NCBI GenBank assembly: GCA_001023575.1 | Contig: CP011489.1 | Coordinates: 1,363,001-1,427,000 of the forward strand | DNA: 64,000 nucleotides | Source of the DNA: Actinobacteria bacterium IMCC26256 | Lineage (GTDB): Bacteria; Actinomycetota; Acidimicrobiia; IMCC26256 | Direction of reading: 5' to 3' | In this document: one piece after another, positions 35,426 through 43,410 of the stretch | How positions within the stretch are numbered: the first letter of the stretch is position 1 | Layout: each line of letters starts with the position of its first letter | Translations under genes and position numbers: made by a program | Notes under the pieces: generated by a model | The model's input: only the letters and a program-made list of their open reading frames with translations | Databases searched by the model: none | Told to the model about the DNA's origin: nothing

Positions 35426-35746
35426 GTGTCACCTAAGGCACACGACCCAGAGGGCGGTTTAGCCGGGGAGCGAACCGACCTTGCATGGAGCCGCACCGGG
35501 CTTGCGATGATCGTCATCATCGGAGGCATCGGCAGACGGGCCTTGACCGCGCCCGGGGCGCTCGAGATTGCCTCTTTAATTGTCGTATTCTTAGGGACCC
35601 TTACCTGGGCGTTTGGGCTACGCGGGGCACACCGCATTTCTCGCAGTACAGCAACGGGTAGACACACAGCCGAGATGCACCTGCTTACCGCAGTAACCAT
35701 TGGAAGCATTGCAATCGCAGTAGCAGCGTTACTGATCTCGATCTAA
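35426..35746 (+). CDS. DUF202 membrane protein B
   Basis: This 106-residue protein carries GLAGERTDLAWSRTGLAM, the DUF202 signature, and three hydrophobic segments. The start is GTG 35426, two bases after the first DUF202 stop. Paired YidH/YidG-type small membrane proteins are common in bacteria and may form a heteromer. The role is unknown. Confidence 0.82.
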   Translation: MSPKAHDPEGGLAGERTDLAWSRTGLAMIVIIGGIGRRALTAPGALEIASLIVVFLGTLTWAFGLRGAHRISRSTATGRHTAEMHLLTAVTIGSIAIAVAALLISI

Positions 35747-35805
35747 AGAATCACATTAACTTCGCAGTAGACCTTCAATTCCTCAGGCCACCAAAGCAGG
35801 AATTA

Positions 35806-36042
35806 CTACCTCTCAATATACGGGCAGTGCCTGCAGCCCTTCTCGCAGCAAGAACCTTGAGACCAGAGGTATCCCGCAGTCATCACAAATAAACCTGAGA
35901 CCGGGTCTATGTAGCCGCTCTGTGCATGCTCAAGCGCTGCTGAATGTGCGGCGCAGATCGCCTCATAATCGTAGTTATCAGGGCTCAGTCGAGACGCCGC
36001 AGGTGTGGCGAGGTGCGGGGGTAAGGTCGACTGCTCTCTCAT
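35806..36042 (-). CDS. DUF5522 cysteine-rich small protein
   Basis: This 78-residue protein ends in CCEKGCRHCPY, with the YIDPVSGLFVMT block before it, both typical of DUF5522. The four to five cysteines suggest a metal or Fe-S site. The family is found near diverse genes and has no known function. It is encoded just downstream of, and in the same direction as, the LLM gene at 36091 (48-base gap). Confidence 0.8.
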   Translation of the reverse strand: MREQSTLPPHLATPAASRLSPDNYDYEAICAAHSAALEHAQSGYIDPVSGLFVMTAGYLWSQGSCCEKGCRHCPYIER

Positions 36043-36090
36043 GCACTTAACATCATCGTCAAAAGTGCGCTCTCGTCAAGCACAACCGCA

Positions 36091-37083
36091 CTAGCCATCA
36101 ACGCGTATCTGCGGCAATACCTCTGCTGCAAAGAGTTCAAGACTCTCCCACGCCAACTTCGGCGGCAATCCGCCTGCAAGAGGGTTGAAGGTCATCGCAC
36201 CAAATTGTGGAATTGATCGCGCTGCCTCAATTACCTGCTCGGGCGTACCCACCACTATCTGAGCACTCTTCTTCAAGTCCTCGACATTGCTCGCATCAAC
36301 TTTCGGCGTTGACCACTGGCCTGGCGTTTGGAATGAAGCGTAGGTCTGAGTCTCATAGAGCAGATACTCGCCGATCTCGGCCCATGCCTTCTCAGGATCA
36401 TTAGTTACGTGAATAAAGGTAGGCCCCTGAGGAACCATGACGAATCCGCCGGTATAGCCAACCTTCTCTGCCTCGTCGTGGTACCACTCTTGAAGCTTTG
36501 GTTCGGTATTCATCGGCATCATGGGGAGGTGAAGCCTCGCCGCACGCCGAGCCGCAACCTCGACTCCTCCCCCGACAAGAACTCGAGGGTGGGGATCGCT
36601 AAAGGGTTTCGGTGTAACACGCACCGTTCGACCCTCATACTCAAACGGCTCACCCGTCCACGCTTGAATCATTGTTCGCAGATGCGACTCCAAGAGCGCA
36701 CCGCGACGCTTCATATCAACGCCAGCCATCTCAAACTCGACAGCGCGATATCCGGCACCTGCGACGCTCCACACTCTCCCCTCGCTCAAGTGATCAAGCA
36801 CGCTCAACTGCTCGGCGAGTCGAATGGGGTCGTGGAGGGGAACAATTATGGCTGAGAGCATGATCGGGATTCGCTTCGTTGCTCCAGCCACGGCTGCCGC
36901 TGCAACTATTGGCGAGGGAATCCAGCCATCCTCTAAACCATGGTGCTCTGAGATCACTGCAAAATCAAAACCGATTTCGTCAGCCCAGCGGTACTGAGCC
37001 ATGGCCTCAGAGTAAATCTCTGCCTGAGACGTAGGTCCAAATGACGGCGCCCGGAAATCTTGTCGTATCGTAAAGAGCGTCAT
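36091..37083 (-). CDS. LLM-class flavin/F420-type oxidoreductase B
   Basis: This 330-residue luciferase-like protein has DFAVISEHHGLEDGW (about 40), IVPLHDPIRLAEQLSVLD, and the GRVWSVAGAGYRAVEFEMAG block typical of bacterial luciferase-like monooxygenases and F420-dependent relatives. It starts 11 bases after LLM C ends. It is the fourth gene of the amidohydrolase-B operon. An oxidative or reductive step on a catabolic intermediate is expected; the cofactor is uncertain. Confidence 0.87.
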   Translation of the reverse strand: MTLFTIRQDFRAPSFGPTSQAEIYSEAMAQYRWADEIGFDFAVISEHHGLEDGWIPSPIVAAAAVAGATKRIPIMLSAIIVPLHDPIRLAEQLSVLDHLSEGRVWSVAGAGYRAVEFEMAGVDMKRRGALLESHLRTMIQAWTGEPFEYEGRTVRVTPKPFSDPHPRVLVGGGVEVAARRAARLHLPMMPMNTEPKLQEWYHDEAEKVGYTGGFVMVPQGPTFIHVTNDPEKAWAEIGEYLLYETQTYASFQTPGQWSTPKVDASNVEDLKKSAQIVVGTPEQVIEAARSIPQFGAMTFNPLAGGLPPKLAWESLELFAAEVLPQIRVDG

Positions 37084-37094
37084 GTTGTCCTATT

Positions 37095-38027
37095 TTACCT
37101 AGTCAGGTTTGGGCCGACCTCGGCACCAAACTTCTCCATCTGATCACAGAGTTCAGCGCAGTCGCGCGCCATAAAACGAATCTGAAGATGTGATACCCCC
37201 ATGGCTCCGTATTCATTTAGAGACTCGGCTATTGAATCCGCAGAACCCTTAACCACCCAGCGAGGGAGATCCTGATCGGTCTCACCAACATAGATCGCCT
37301 CTGTAATCACGCCGAGTTCGAGAGGCGCTTCAGGGCGCAGACGATCACGATGCTCAAGTATGTAGGCAATCGACTCCGGCATCTTCTTGCGCGGCGTGCC
37401 CTGCGGGATCCACCCATCTCCGCGCTCAGCGACGCGCCTCATTGCGGGGGCACTAGAGCCACCTACCCAGATTGGTGGCCGAGGCTGGCGAACTGGGCGC
37501 GGAGCCGCACCTACATCGCCAACAAATTCATTGAGCCAAGCCTCTACGATCGCATCGATTGCGTCATTGGTGGCTGGTCCGCGATTGGAGAAGTCAAGGC
37601 CGAGGGCATCGAACTCGCCCTCGACGTGTCCGGCACCAACCCCAAGGATGACCCGACCGCCGGAGAGTGCATCGAGTGTTGCAAAAGCTTTGGCGGTATC
37701 GAGGGGATGCCTATACGCAGGTATGTATACGTTCGTAAGGAGATTGACATTCGTTGTCTGCCCGGCGATCCACGAAAGAGTCGCAACGGGGTGGAACCAC
37801 GTAGTTGACATTGTCTCGGCTTTATCGCGAGGAATCACAATGTGATCGCAGACTGCTACGTAAAAAAAGCCGGACCGGTCTGCAGCCTGTGCAGCGAGCA
37901 GTAACTCAGCCGTTCCAGCGTCTTTCTCCCAAGGCGCCGCAACGACGCTGCTCAAGGCAACGGTCGGCAGCTGCATTCCGTATGCAAGTTGACCGGCTGG
38001 GATAACGGAGACGGTCTCGTGGCTCAT
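37095..38027 (-). CDS. LLM-class (F420-type) oxidoreductase C
   Basis: This 310-residue luciferase-like protein has VAVCDHIVIP, TLDALSGGRVILGVGAGH and PPIWVGGSSAPAMRRVAERGDGW, matching the TIGR03619-like F420 group as LLM A does. The stop is 11 bases before LLM B. It is encoded 5 bases downstream of aldehyde dehydrogenase B, so the two are coupled. Two different LLM enzymes side by side suggest sequential or subunit roles. Confidence 0.87.
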   Translation of the reverse strand: MSHETVSVIPAGQLAYGMQLPTVALSSVVAAPWEKDAGTAELLLAAQAADRSGFFYVAVCDHIVIPRDKAETMSTTWFHPVATLSWIAGQTTNVNLLTNVYIPAYRHPLDTAKAFATLDALSGGRVILGVGAGHVEGEFDALGLDFSNRGPATNDAIDAIVEAWLNEFVGDVGAAPRPVRQPRPPIWVGGSSAPAMRRVAERGDGWIPQGTPRKKMPESIAYILEHRDRLRPEAPLELGVITEAIYVGETDQDLPRWVVKGSADSIAESLNEYGAMGVSHLQIRFMARDCAELCDQMEKFGAEVGPNLTR

Positions 38028-38032
38028 CTAAA

Positions 38033-39511
38033 TCACCCAGGCCAAACAACAGACTGCAGGTCTGTATACGCATGGAGTCCGAAAGAACCCCCATCACGCC
38101 CAACTCCTGAGTATTTCGTTCCACCGAACGGTGTCTCATGGTTGCGCTGAACGGTATTTATACCGATATTCCCAGCGCGCATTCGTCGGCTAACGCGCAT
38201 CGCGCGTGCAGAGTCTTTTGAGAAGACGTAGTCGTAGAGGCCAAACTCAGTGCCATTAGCAATCGCTATGCCTTCGTCCTCGTCGTCGAAGGGAACCACA
38301 ACAATTACGGGCCCAAAGATCTCTTCTTTGACTACACGCATATCAGGGCGGCAGCCGGCGATCAAGGTTGGCTCCACGTACCAGCCCTTCTCCATATGCT
38401 CGGGGCGGCCTCCACCAGCGAGGATCTCGCCGCCTTCGTCGCGCCCTATCTTGATATACGACTCGACTCGAGCCCTATGAGCCTCAGTGATGACTGGCCC
38501 AACAACGGTTGTCTTCTCTAGCGGGTCCCCAACGGTTAAGCGCCCAGCCGCTGCGGCTAACCCCTCTACAACCTGCTCGTAAATTGAGCGGTGGACGATC
38601 GCGCGCGTCGGTGCGGTACATATCTGACCAGAGTGGAAAGCCCAGACCGATGAGATCATTCCAATTGCAGTCTTCGGGTCAGCATCATCGAGTACTAATG
38701 CCCCACCCTTACCGCCGAGCTCGAGGAGTTGGCGTTTCATAGTGCGGCCAGCAACCTCCCCAATGCGCATTCCCACGCCGGTGCTCCCAGTAAACGAGAC
38801 CATATCTACATCCGGGGATGCGATTAGTGCCTCACCAGTTGCAGGCGTAGAACCTGTGACGACATTTACTACGCCGGCAGGGAAACCGACATCGTTTAGG
38901 AGCTTGACGAGCTCAATCACAGCGAGCGGGTCTTGGCCAGCGGGGCGTACGACGACTGTGTTACCCATTGCCAGCGCCGGGGCAATCTTCCCAACCATAT
39001 TTACAATTGGAAAGTTATAAGAAGTGATGCACGCAACGACTCCGACCGGCGCGCGTCGCGCCAGAGCTCCAATAACCCCACCCGGAGCAAGGGCCGTTGA
39101 GGGCATCTCTTGAGGAGGTAGCGGAATCACACTGGGCTCGAGTGCTCCCTGTGCATAACGCTCAAAACGCGTCGCAGCCTGAGGAACCTGCATTGTGCGC
39201 CCCACCGTTGCTGTGCAGCCAGTCTCCGAGATCACCAGCGGAACAAATTCTTTAACGCGACTACGCAATGCATCAGCAGCGGCCTGAAGAAGCGCCGCGC
39301 GCTCCTTGGGGGTTGTCTGAGACCACGAATCAAACGCAGATCTCGCTGATGCGGCTGCGGCTAGTGCCTGATCCACCGAACCTTCAGGGGCCTCGCCAAC
39401 AATCTCCTCCGTTGCAGGATTGATGATTGGGTAAGTGCCATCCCCGCCCAATTGCCACTCGTCACCTATAAGCAAGCGATAAGAGTCGTCCCCTGAGAGC
39501 GTCTTAGTCAC
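38033..39511 (-). CDS. NAD(P)+-dependent aldehyde dehydrogenase B
   Basis: This 492-residue ALDH has the catalytic Glu in LLELGGKGGAL (about 267) and Cys in SGQICTAPTRA (about 295), with ITSYNFPIVN and the C-terminal GGTKYSGVGRDGG. The start is GTG 39511 with AGAAGGGA upstream. It lies between amidohydrolase B (108-base gap) and the LLM C gene. It should oxidise an aldehyde made in this operon's pathway to the acid. Confidence 0.92.
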   Translation of the reverse strand: MTKTLSGDDSYRLLIGDEWQLGGDGTYPIINPATEEIVGEAPEGSVDQALAAAASARSAFDSWSQTTPKERAALLQAAADALRSRVKEFVPLVISETGCTATVGRTMQVPQAATRFERYAQGALEPSVIPLPPQEMPSTALAPGGVIGALARRAPVGVVACITSYNFPIVNMVGKIAPALAMGNTVVVRPAGQDPLAVIELVKLLNDVGFPAGVVNVVTGSTPATGEALIASPDVDMVSFTGSTGVGMRIGEVAGRTMKRQLLELGGKGGALVLDDADPKTAIGMISSVWAFHSGQICTAPTRAIVHRSIYEQVVEGLAAAAGRLTVGDPLEKTTVVGPVITEAHRARVESYIKIGRDEGGEILAGGGRPEHMEKGWYVEPTLIAGCRPDMRVVKEEIFGPVIVVVPFDDEDEGIAIANGTEFGLYDYVFSKDSARAMRVSRRMRAGNIGINTVQRNHETPFGGTKYSGVGRDGGSFGLHAYTDLQSVVWPG

Positions 39512-39619
39512 ACGAATTCCCTTCTAAAGGCACCCTGCGAAGGGTACAGACTCCAACCCGCTTGGCTACCACTTGTCTGATTACTTGCCTGCCACTTACC
39601 TATCTAAATTCCGCCGCTA

Positions 39620-40837
39620 TCAGCGATCGAGAGGTAAGTGGAGCATCTTGATGGCGTTGCCGCGCACAATCTTGTAGATGGTTTCATCATCAAGATCTTT
39701 CATGATATCCATCGCGATCTTCAAGGAATGCGGCCACGTGGAGTCTGAGTGTGGATAGTCCGTCTCGAAAGTAACGTTGTCGATACCGATTGCTTCGATG
39801 TTCTTCACACCGTGTGGATCGTCGAAGAAGCAACCATAGACATGCTCGTAGTAGTACTCCGACGGCGGGCGTAGAACCTTGTCCTCGACACCGCCCCAAC
39901 CACGGTTGTCCTCCCAGACCTTGTCGGCCCGCTCAAGAACGTAAGGTATCCATCCGATCTGACCCTCCGAGTAGGCAATTTTGAGGCGAGGAAACTTCTC
40001 AAATAGCCCAGACATGAGGAAATCAGTCATAGACATCGCAGCGTTCATGTAGGTAAGCGTTGAGCCAACGGCGGCCGGGGCATCAAGGCTCGTAGATGGC
40101 ATCTTCGAGGAGGATCCAATATGCATGCAGACGACGGTGTCGGTCTCAGCGCAGGCATCAAAGAATGGATCCCAATGGTTACTCGGGTCATGGAGAGATG
40201 GAAGGCCCAAGAATGCGGGAATCTCACTGAAGGCAACTGCATGTCCTCCGCGAGCAGCATTTCGTCGCACCTCCGCTGCCGCTAATACTGGGTCCCATAG
40301 TTGAATTATCGGGAGCGGAATTAGGCGGCCATTCGTTCCGGCACACCACTCCTCAAACATCCAGTCGTTATAGGCCTTTACACATAGGTCTGCGAGAACC
40401 TTGTCTTCGCGCTCTTTGAAGGTCTGTCCACAGAAGCGAGGAAAAGTTGGGAAGCAGAGAGAGGCCTCAACGTGGTTTAGGTCCATGTCCTCAAGGCGAG
40501 CGGACTGCTCCCAGCAACCAGGGCGCATGTCCTCCATCGTGATCGGACCAATCGTAATTTCATCACGCGGGTAACCAGATGCTGCCATAACGCGCGTGAG
40601 CGGATAGCGCAGGTCCTCAACGAGCCACCAGTCGCACCAGTCGCCCTCCTCATGAGGGGCGACAGCGTTGTAAGAAAATACTCCACCGACAAACTTCATA
40701 TCGGCGACTTTCTCGCGCACTATGCGCGGACCGATAGCTTGATACTTCGCAGGCAGACGGTCTGACCAGACTGTCGCGGGTTCAATAATGTGGTCATCTA
40801 CCGAGATGATCTTGGGAAAAGTTTTCTCGTCGTACAT
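39620..40837 (-). CDS. Amidohydrolase (ACMSD-like, amidohydrolase-2 family), paralogue B
   Basis: This 405-residue protein is a close paralogue of the gene at 18053-19282: both have SVDDHxxEP, EDMRPGCW or EMRPGCY, FPSFPRFCGQTF or its variant, CMHIGSSSKMPST and TFETDYPHSDSTWP at matching places. The reaction class is metal-dependent hydrolysis or decarboxylation; the substrate is unknown. GGAG precedes ATG 40837. It heads an operon with aldehyde dehydrogenase B and two LLM oxidoreductases, and carries the same kind of operator 84 bases upstream as paralogue A. Confidence 0.88.
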   Translation of the reverse strand: MYDEKTFPKIISVDDHIIEPATVWSDRLPAKYQAIGPRIVREKVADMKFVGGVFSYNAVAPHEEGDWCDWWLVEDLRYPLTRVMAASGYPRDEITIGPITMEDMRPGCWEQSARLEDMDLNHVEASLCFPTFPRFCGQTFKEREDKVLADLCVKAYNDWMFEEWCAGTNGRLIPLPIIQLWDPVLAAAEVRRNAARGGHAVAFSEIPAFLGLPSLHDPSNHWDPFFDACAETDTVVCMHIGSSSKMPSTSLDAPAAVGSTLTYMNAAMSMTDFLMSGLFEKFPRLKIAYSEGQIGWIPYVLERADKVWEDNRGWGGVEDKVLRPPSEYYYEHVYGCFFDDPHGVKNIEAIGIDNVTFETDYPHSDSTWPHSLKIAMDIMKDLDDETIYKIVRGNAIKMLHLPLDR

Positions 40838-40921
40838 ATTGAGCTCCTATCACGCATCGCCAATCGGAGATGCTCTGGCTATCGCCTTACCGGATGTCAA
40901 GCATTGTTGCTCCTCACCCTA

Positions 40922-40942
40922 CAACTGACACACCGTCAGATT
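40922..40942. promoter_or_regulatory. Candidate operator B (CTGAC/GTCAG inverted repeat)
   Basis: CTGAC (40925-40929) and GTCAG (40935-40939) form a dyad within a 21-base region that matches 17 of 21 positions of operator A. It lies 84 bases before amidohydrolase B, and the downstream half-site CCGTCAGATT is identical in both. The shared position and sequence argue for one regulator controlling both operons. Confidence 0.65.
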
Positions 40943-40987
40943 CAGAAAGGCAAGGTGCGAAATGGCGTTTATTGAGGTTCGCCTGGC

Positions 40988-41608
40988 TCAGGTCCATGCC
41001 TTAATCAATGCATCTGTGGTGGTCAGGGTCGCTACGAAGGCGAGCGAGTTCTCGATCACTGACTCCCCGTACTCTCTCGGCACCCCTGCAACTGCATCTC
41101 TCGGCATCACGAACTGGTAGCCACGATTTACAGCGGAGAAGGCAAAATCAGTCATTCCAATGTTGAGGCTCACCCCTACCCCAACAATGGTTGTTACCCC
41201 GAGATTGCGAAGAATGCTGTCGAGCTGGGTTCCAGTCATCGGCCCTAGCCCGTGATAGCGCGGGAGCACAATGTCACTCGGGTCAACTCCAATCTCATCG
41301 GGCACCTCTACCGCAGAGGAGCCGGGGAGCAGACGTACCGGCGCCTTTAATACCCCCATGAAGAGTCGTGCATTGCGGTTTGCGCCTCTCAGGTCTTCAC
41401 GGGTCTCCGCGGTGCAGTGAATCACCGGTATACCCGAGAGTCGAGCCTGCTTAGCGAGTAGCGCGCAGTTTGGGACAAGGCCCACAGAGCGACACGAATC
41501 TGCAAGTGCCGGCAGCGCTGATGGGGTTCCGACAACACCGTTCTGCACCTCCTGCAAGACGAGTGCAGTATGCACTGGTGCAACGAGACTCGCTAGATCA
41601 AGAGCCAC
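40988..41608 (-). CDS. Isochorismatase-family hydrolase-like protein lacking the Cys nucleophile
   Basis: This 206-residue protein has the isochorismatase fold. The first catalytic block reads LVLQEVQNGVVG, so Glu stands where most members have Asp. The cysteine block reads GVSLNIGMTDFAFSA, with Gly at the place of the amidase Cys, as in true isochorismatases. The Lys position carries Arg in VLPRYHGLGPMTGTQLD. An HGL-PMTGTQLD block of this kind is seen in a recurring actinobacterial subgroup, so it is not obviously a pseudogene. The start is GTG 41608 with AAAGGAG upstream. It is encoded 19 bases downstream of acyl-CoA ligase C. The function is unknown. Confidence 0.8.
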   Translation of the reverse strand: MALDLASLVAPVHTALVLQEVQNGVVGTPSALPALADSCRSVGLVPNCALLAKQARLSGIPVIHCTAETREDLRGANRNARLFMGVLKAPVRLLPGSSAVEVPDEIGVDPSDIVLPRYHGLGPMTGTQLDSILRNLGVTTIVGVGVSLNIGMTDFAFSAVNRGYQFVMPRDAVAGVPREYGESVIENSLAFVATLTTTDALIKAWT

Positions 41609-41627
41609 TTGTACTCCTTTAGGATTC

Positions 41628-43319
41628 TTAGTCTTCTTCTATGAAGTGCAGATCGGCCTGTTGTGTAAGGACTGCTTTAACAACTTTGCCGGTTGCATTG
41701 CGCGGGAGGGGCTCTCGCCCAATTTCCCACAGTGCCGGAACCTTAAAGTACGCGAGTGCCTCAGCACACCAGAGTGTGAGTTCTGCTGCATCAACATTGG
41801 CTTCATCTTTGAGCACGCATACAGCTTTAACTATTTGACCGAGTTCATTATCGGCGACCCCCACCACGCAGACCTCCATGATCGCTGGGTGCGCCTCAAT
41901 TCTCTGCTCAATCTCAGCCGGGTAAATATTCTCACCACCGCGCAGAATGAGGTCATGCCTGCGTGATGCCAAGTAGAGGCGGCCCCCTTCAAATCTGCCG
42001 ACGTCTCCAGTTCGCAACCAGCGCCCCTCAAGGATCGCCGCAGCAGTCTCATCGGGTTTGTTCCAGTAACCAAGCATTATGTTAGGGCCGCGTAAGTGGA
42101 TATCCCCCTCTACCCCATCGGCTACTGCGAGGCCACTCTCATCGCGAATCTCGATCTCTACCGTCGGGAGCGGTCTCCCTACTGCTGTTGGGAAGAGGTC
42201 GAGCTCTGCTCCGCTGTTTAGCGTCGCTAGAGCAGTGCACTCTGTGAGGCCATAACCAACTCCAAACGTTGTACGCAGTTGGGGAAGAGATTCTTTGGCG
42301 CTGCTAATAAGTGCAGGCGAGAATGTTGATCCGCCACCCCCACCGCTGCGCAGCGACGAGAGGTTGTATGAACCAAACTCGGGGTGCAGCAGAAGTCTGT
42401 GGAGCATTGTCGGGGTAAACGACCAGTGAGTGACTTGCTCCGTCTCGATGAGGCGCATAACTACTGCTGGGTCAAAGCGCCCAACAGTCCAGACGCTCTT
42501 CACCCCACCGACTAAATACGCGATCGCTCCGGTGTGCAGCCCTGATACGTGGAACAGCGGACTCGAGACCAGTTGACACGTTGGGGGAAGCCCAGCCGGA
42601 GGTGGATCGTTGAGAATGTTGCGGAGCCCATGGAAAAAGGTGAGCCCGATTAATGCTCCGACATTACGGTGCGAATGTACTGCACCCTTCGGGCGCCCTG
42701 TTGTGCCACTCGTGTAGAGGATGATGGCCGGGTCGTCCTCGGCTATCGGAGGGTTGGGCAACTCTGCATCAGGGGCGTACGCCTCAAGCGCTGAAAAATC
42801 ATCCTCCATGACAATTACAGGAACGCCTGGGTCTTGCCCCTCCAAGCGGTCAAGGCGCTTGCGATCAACAATGAGAACCTTAGGAGAGCAGTCCTCAAGG
42901 CCATAGAGAATCTCAGGCGCAACCCACCAACCGTTTAGGCCTACCGCTACCGCCCCAAGACTCACCGTTGCCCAGAATGCAATGATCCACTCGGGAGAGT
43001 TTGCACCAAGAATCGCTACACGATCACCTGGCGTCACTCCATACTGATCGCGTAATGCAGAGGCGACTGAGGCAACCAAACGCTCATGCTCTCGGAATGT
43101 AATTCTTCGCTCTGTGACTCCATCACTGAAGACCAAGTAGTCACCGTCGCCATGCCCGACCGAGTTTGCAACTACGTCTCGAAGCGATTTAAGACGATTA
43201 GCCATTGCAGACATTGATTCGCCGAGAACCTCAACGCTCTCGAGCGCAAAAATGCCGCCCGGTTTGAGCAGGTCCGCCTCAATGGTGGCGAGACTCTCGG
43301 ATACTCCTATCTGAGCCAC
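41628..43319 (-). CDS. AMP-forming acyl-CoA synthetase C (FadD-like)
   Basis: This 563-residue enzyme has the P-loop LYTSGTTGRPKG (about residue 200), GYGLTECTALA, WLRTGDVGRFE, RHDLILRGGENIYPAEIE and the catalytic Lys in NATGKVVKAVL. It activates a fatty or aryl acid to its CoA ester. The start is GTG 43319 with GAAGGGAA upstream. It is co-directional with the isochorismatase-like gene downstream and lies 91 bases after the D-aminoacylase-like gene. Confidence 0.9.
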   Translation of the reverse strand: MAQIGVSESLATIEADLLKPGGIFALESVEVLGESMSAMANRLKSLRDVVANSVGHGDGDYLVFSDGVTERRITFREHERLVASVASALRDQYGVTPGDRVAILGANSPEWIIAFWATVSLGAVAVGLNGWWVAPEILYGLEDCSPKVLIVDRKRLDRLEGQDPGVPVIVMEDDFSALEAYAPDAELPNPPIAEDDPAIILYTSGTTGRPKGAVHSHRNVGALIGLTFFHGLRNILNDPPPAGLPPTCQLVSSPLFHVSGLHTGAIAYLVGGVKSVWTVGRFDPAVVMRLIETEQVTHWSFTPTMLHRLLLHPEFGSYNLSSLRSGGGGGSTFSPALISSAKESLPQLRTTFGVGYGLTECTALATLNSGAELDLFPTAVGRPLPTVEIEIRDESGLAVADGVEGDIHLRGPNIMLGYWNKPDETAAAILEGRWLRTGDVGRFEGGRLYLASRRHDLILRGGENIYPAEIEQRIEAHPAIMEVCVVGVADNELGQIVKAVCVLKDEANVDAAELTLWCAEALAYFKVPALWEIGREPLPRNATGKVVKAVLTQQADLHFIEED

Positions 43320-43410
43320 TTAGCTTTCCCTTCGGGTGATCGACACGGACTTCTGTAACCCACGAACCCAAAGAGGATTGTCCTGGGGGCCAAACTAGAT
43401 CCCGAGTTTG

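Noticed and set aside
40988-41608. Calling the isochorismatase-like gene a pseudogene because the Cys is missing
   Set aside because: The frame is intact with a ribosome site, and true isochorismatases also lack this Cys.
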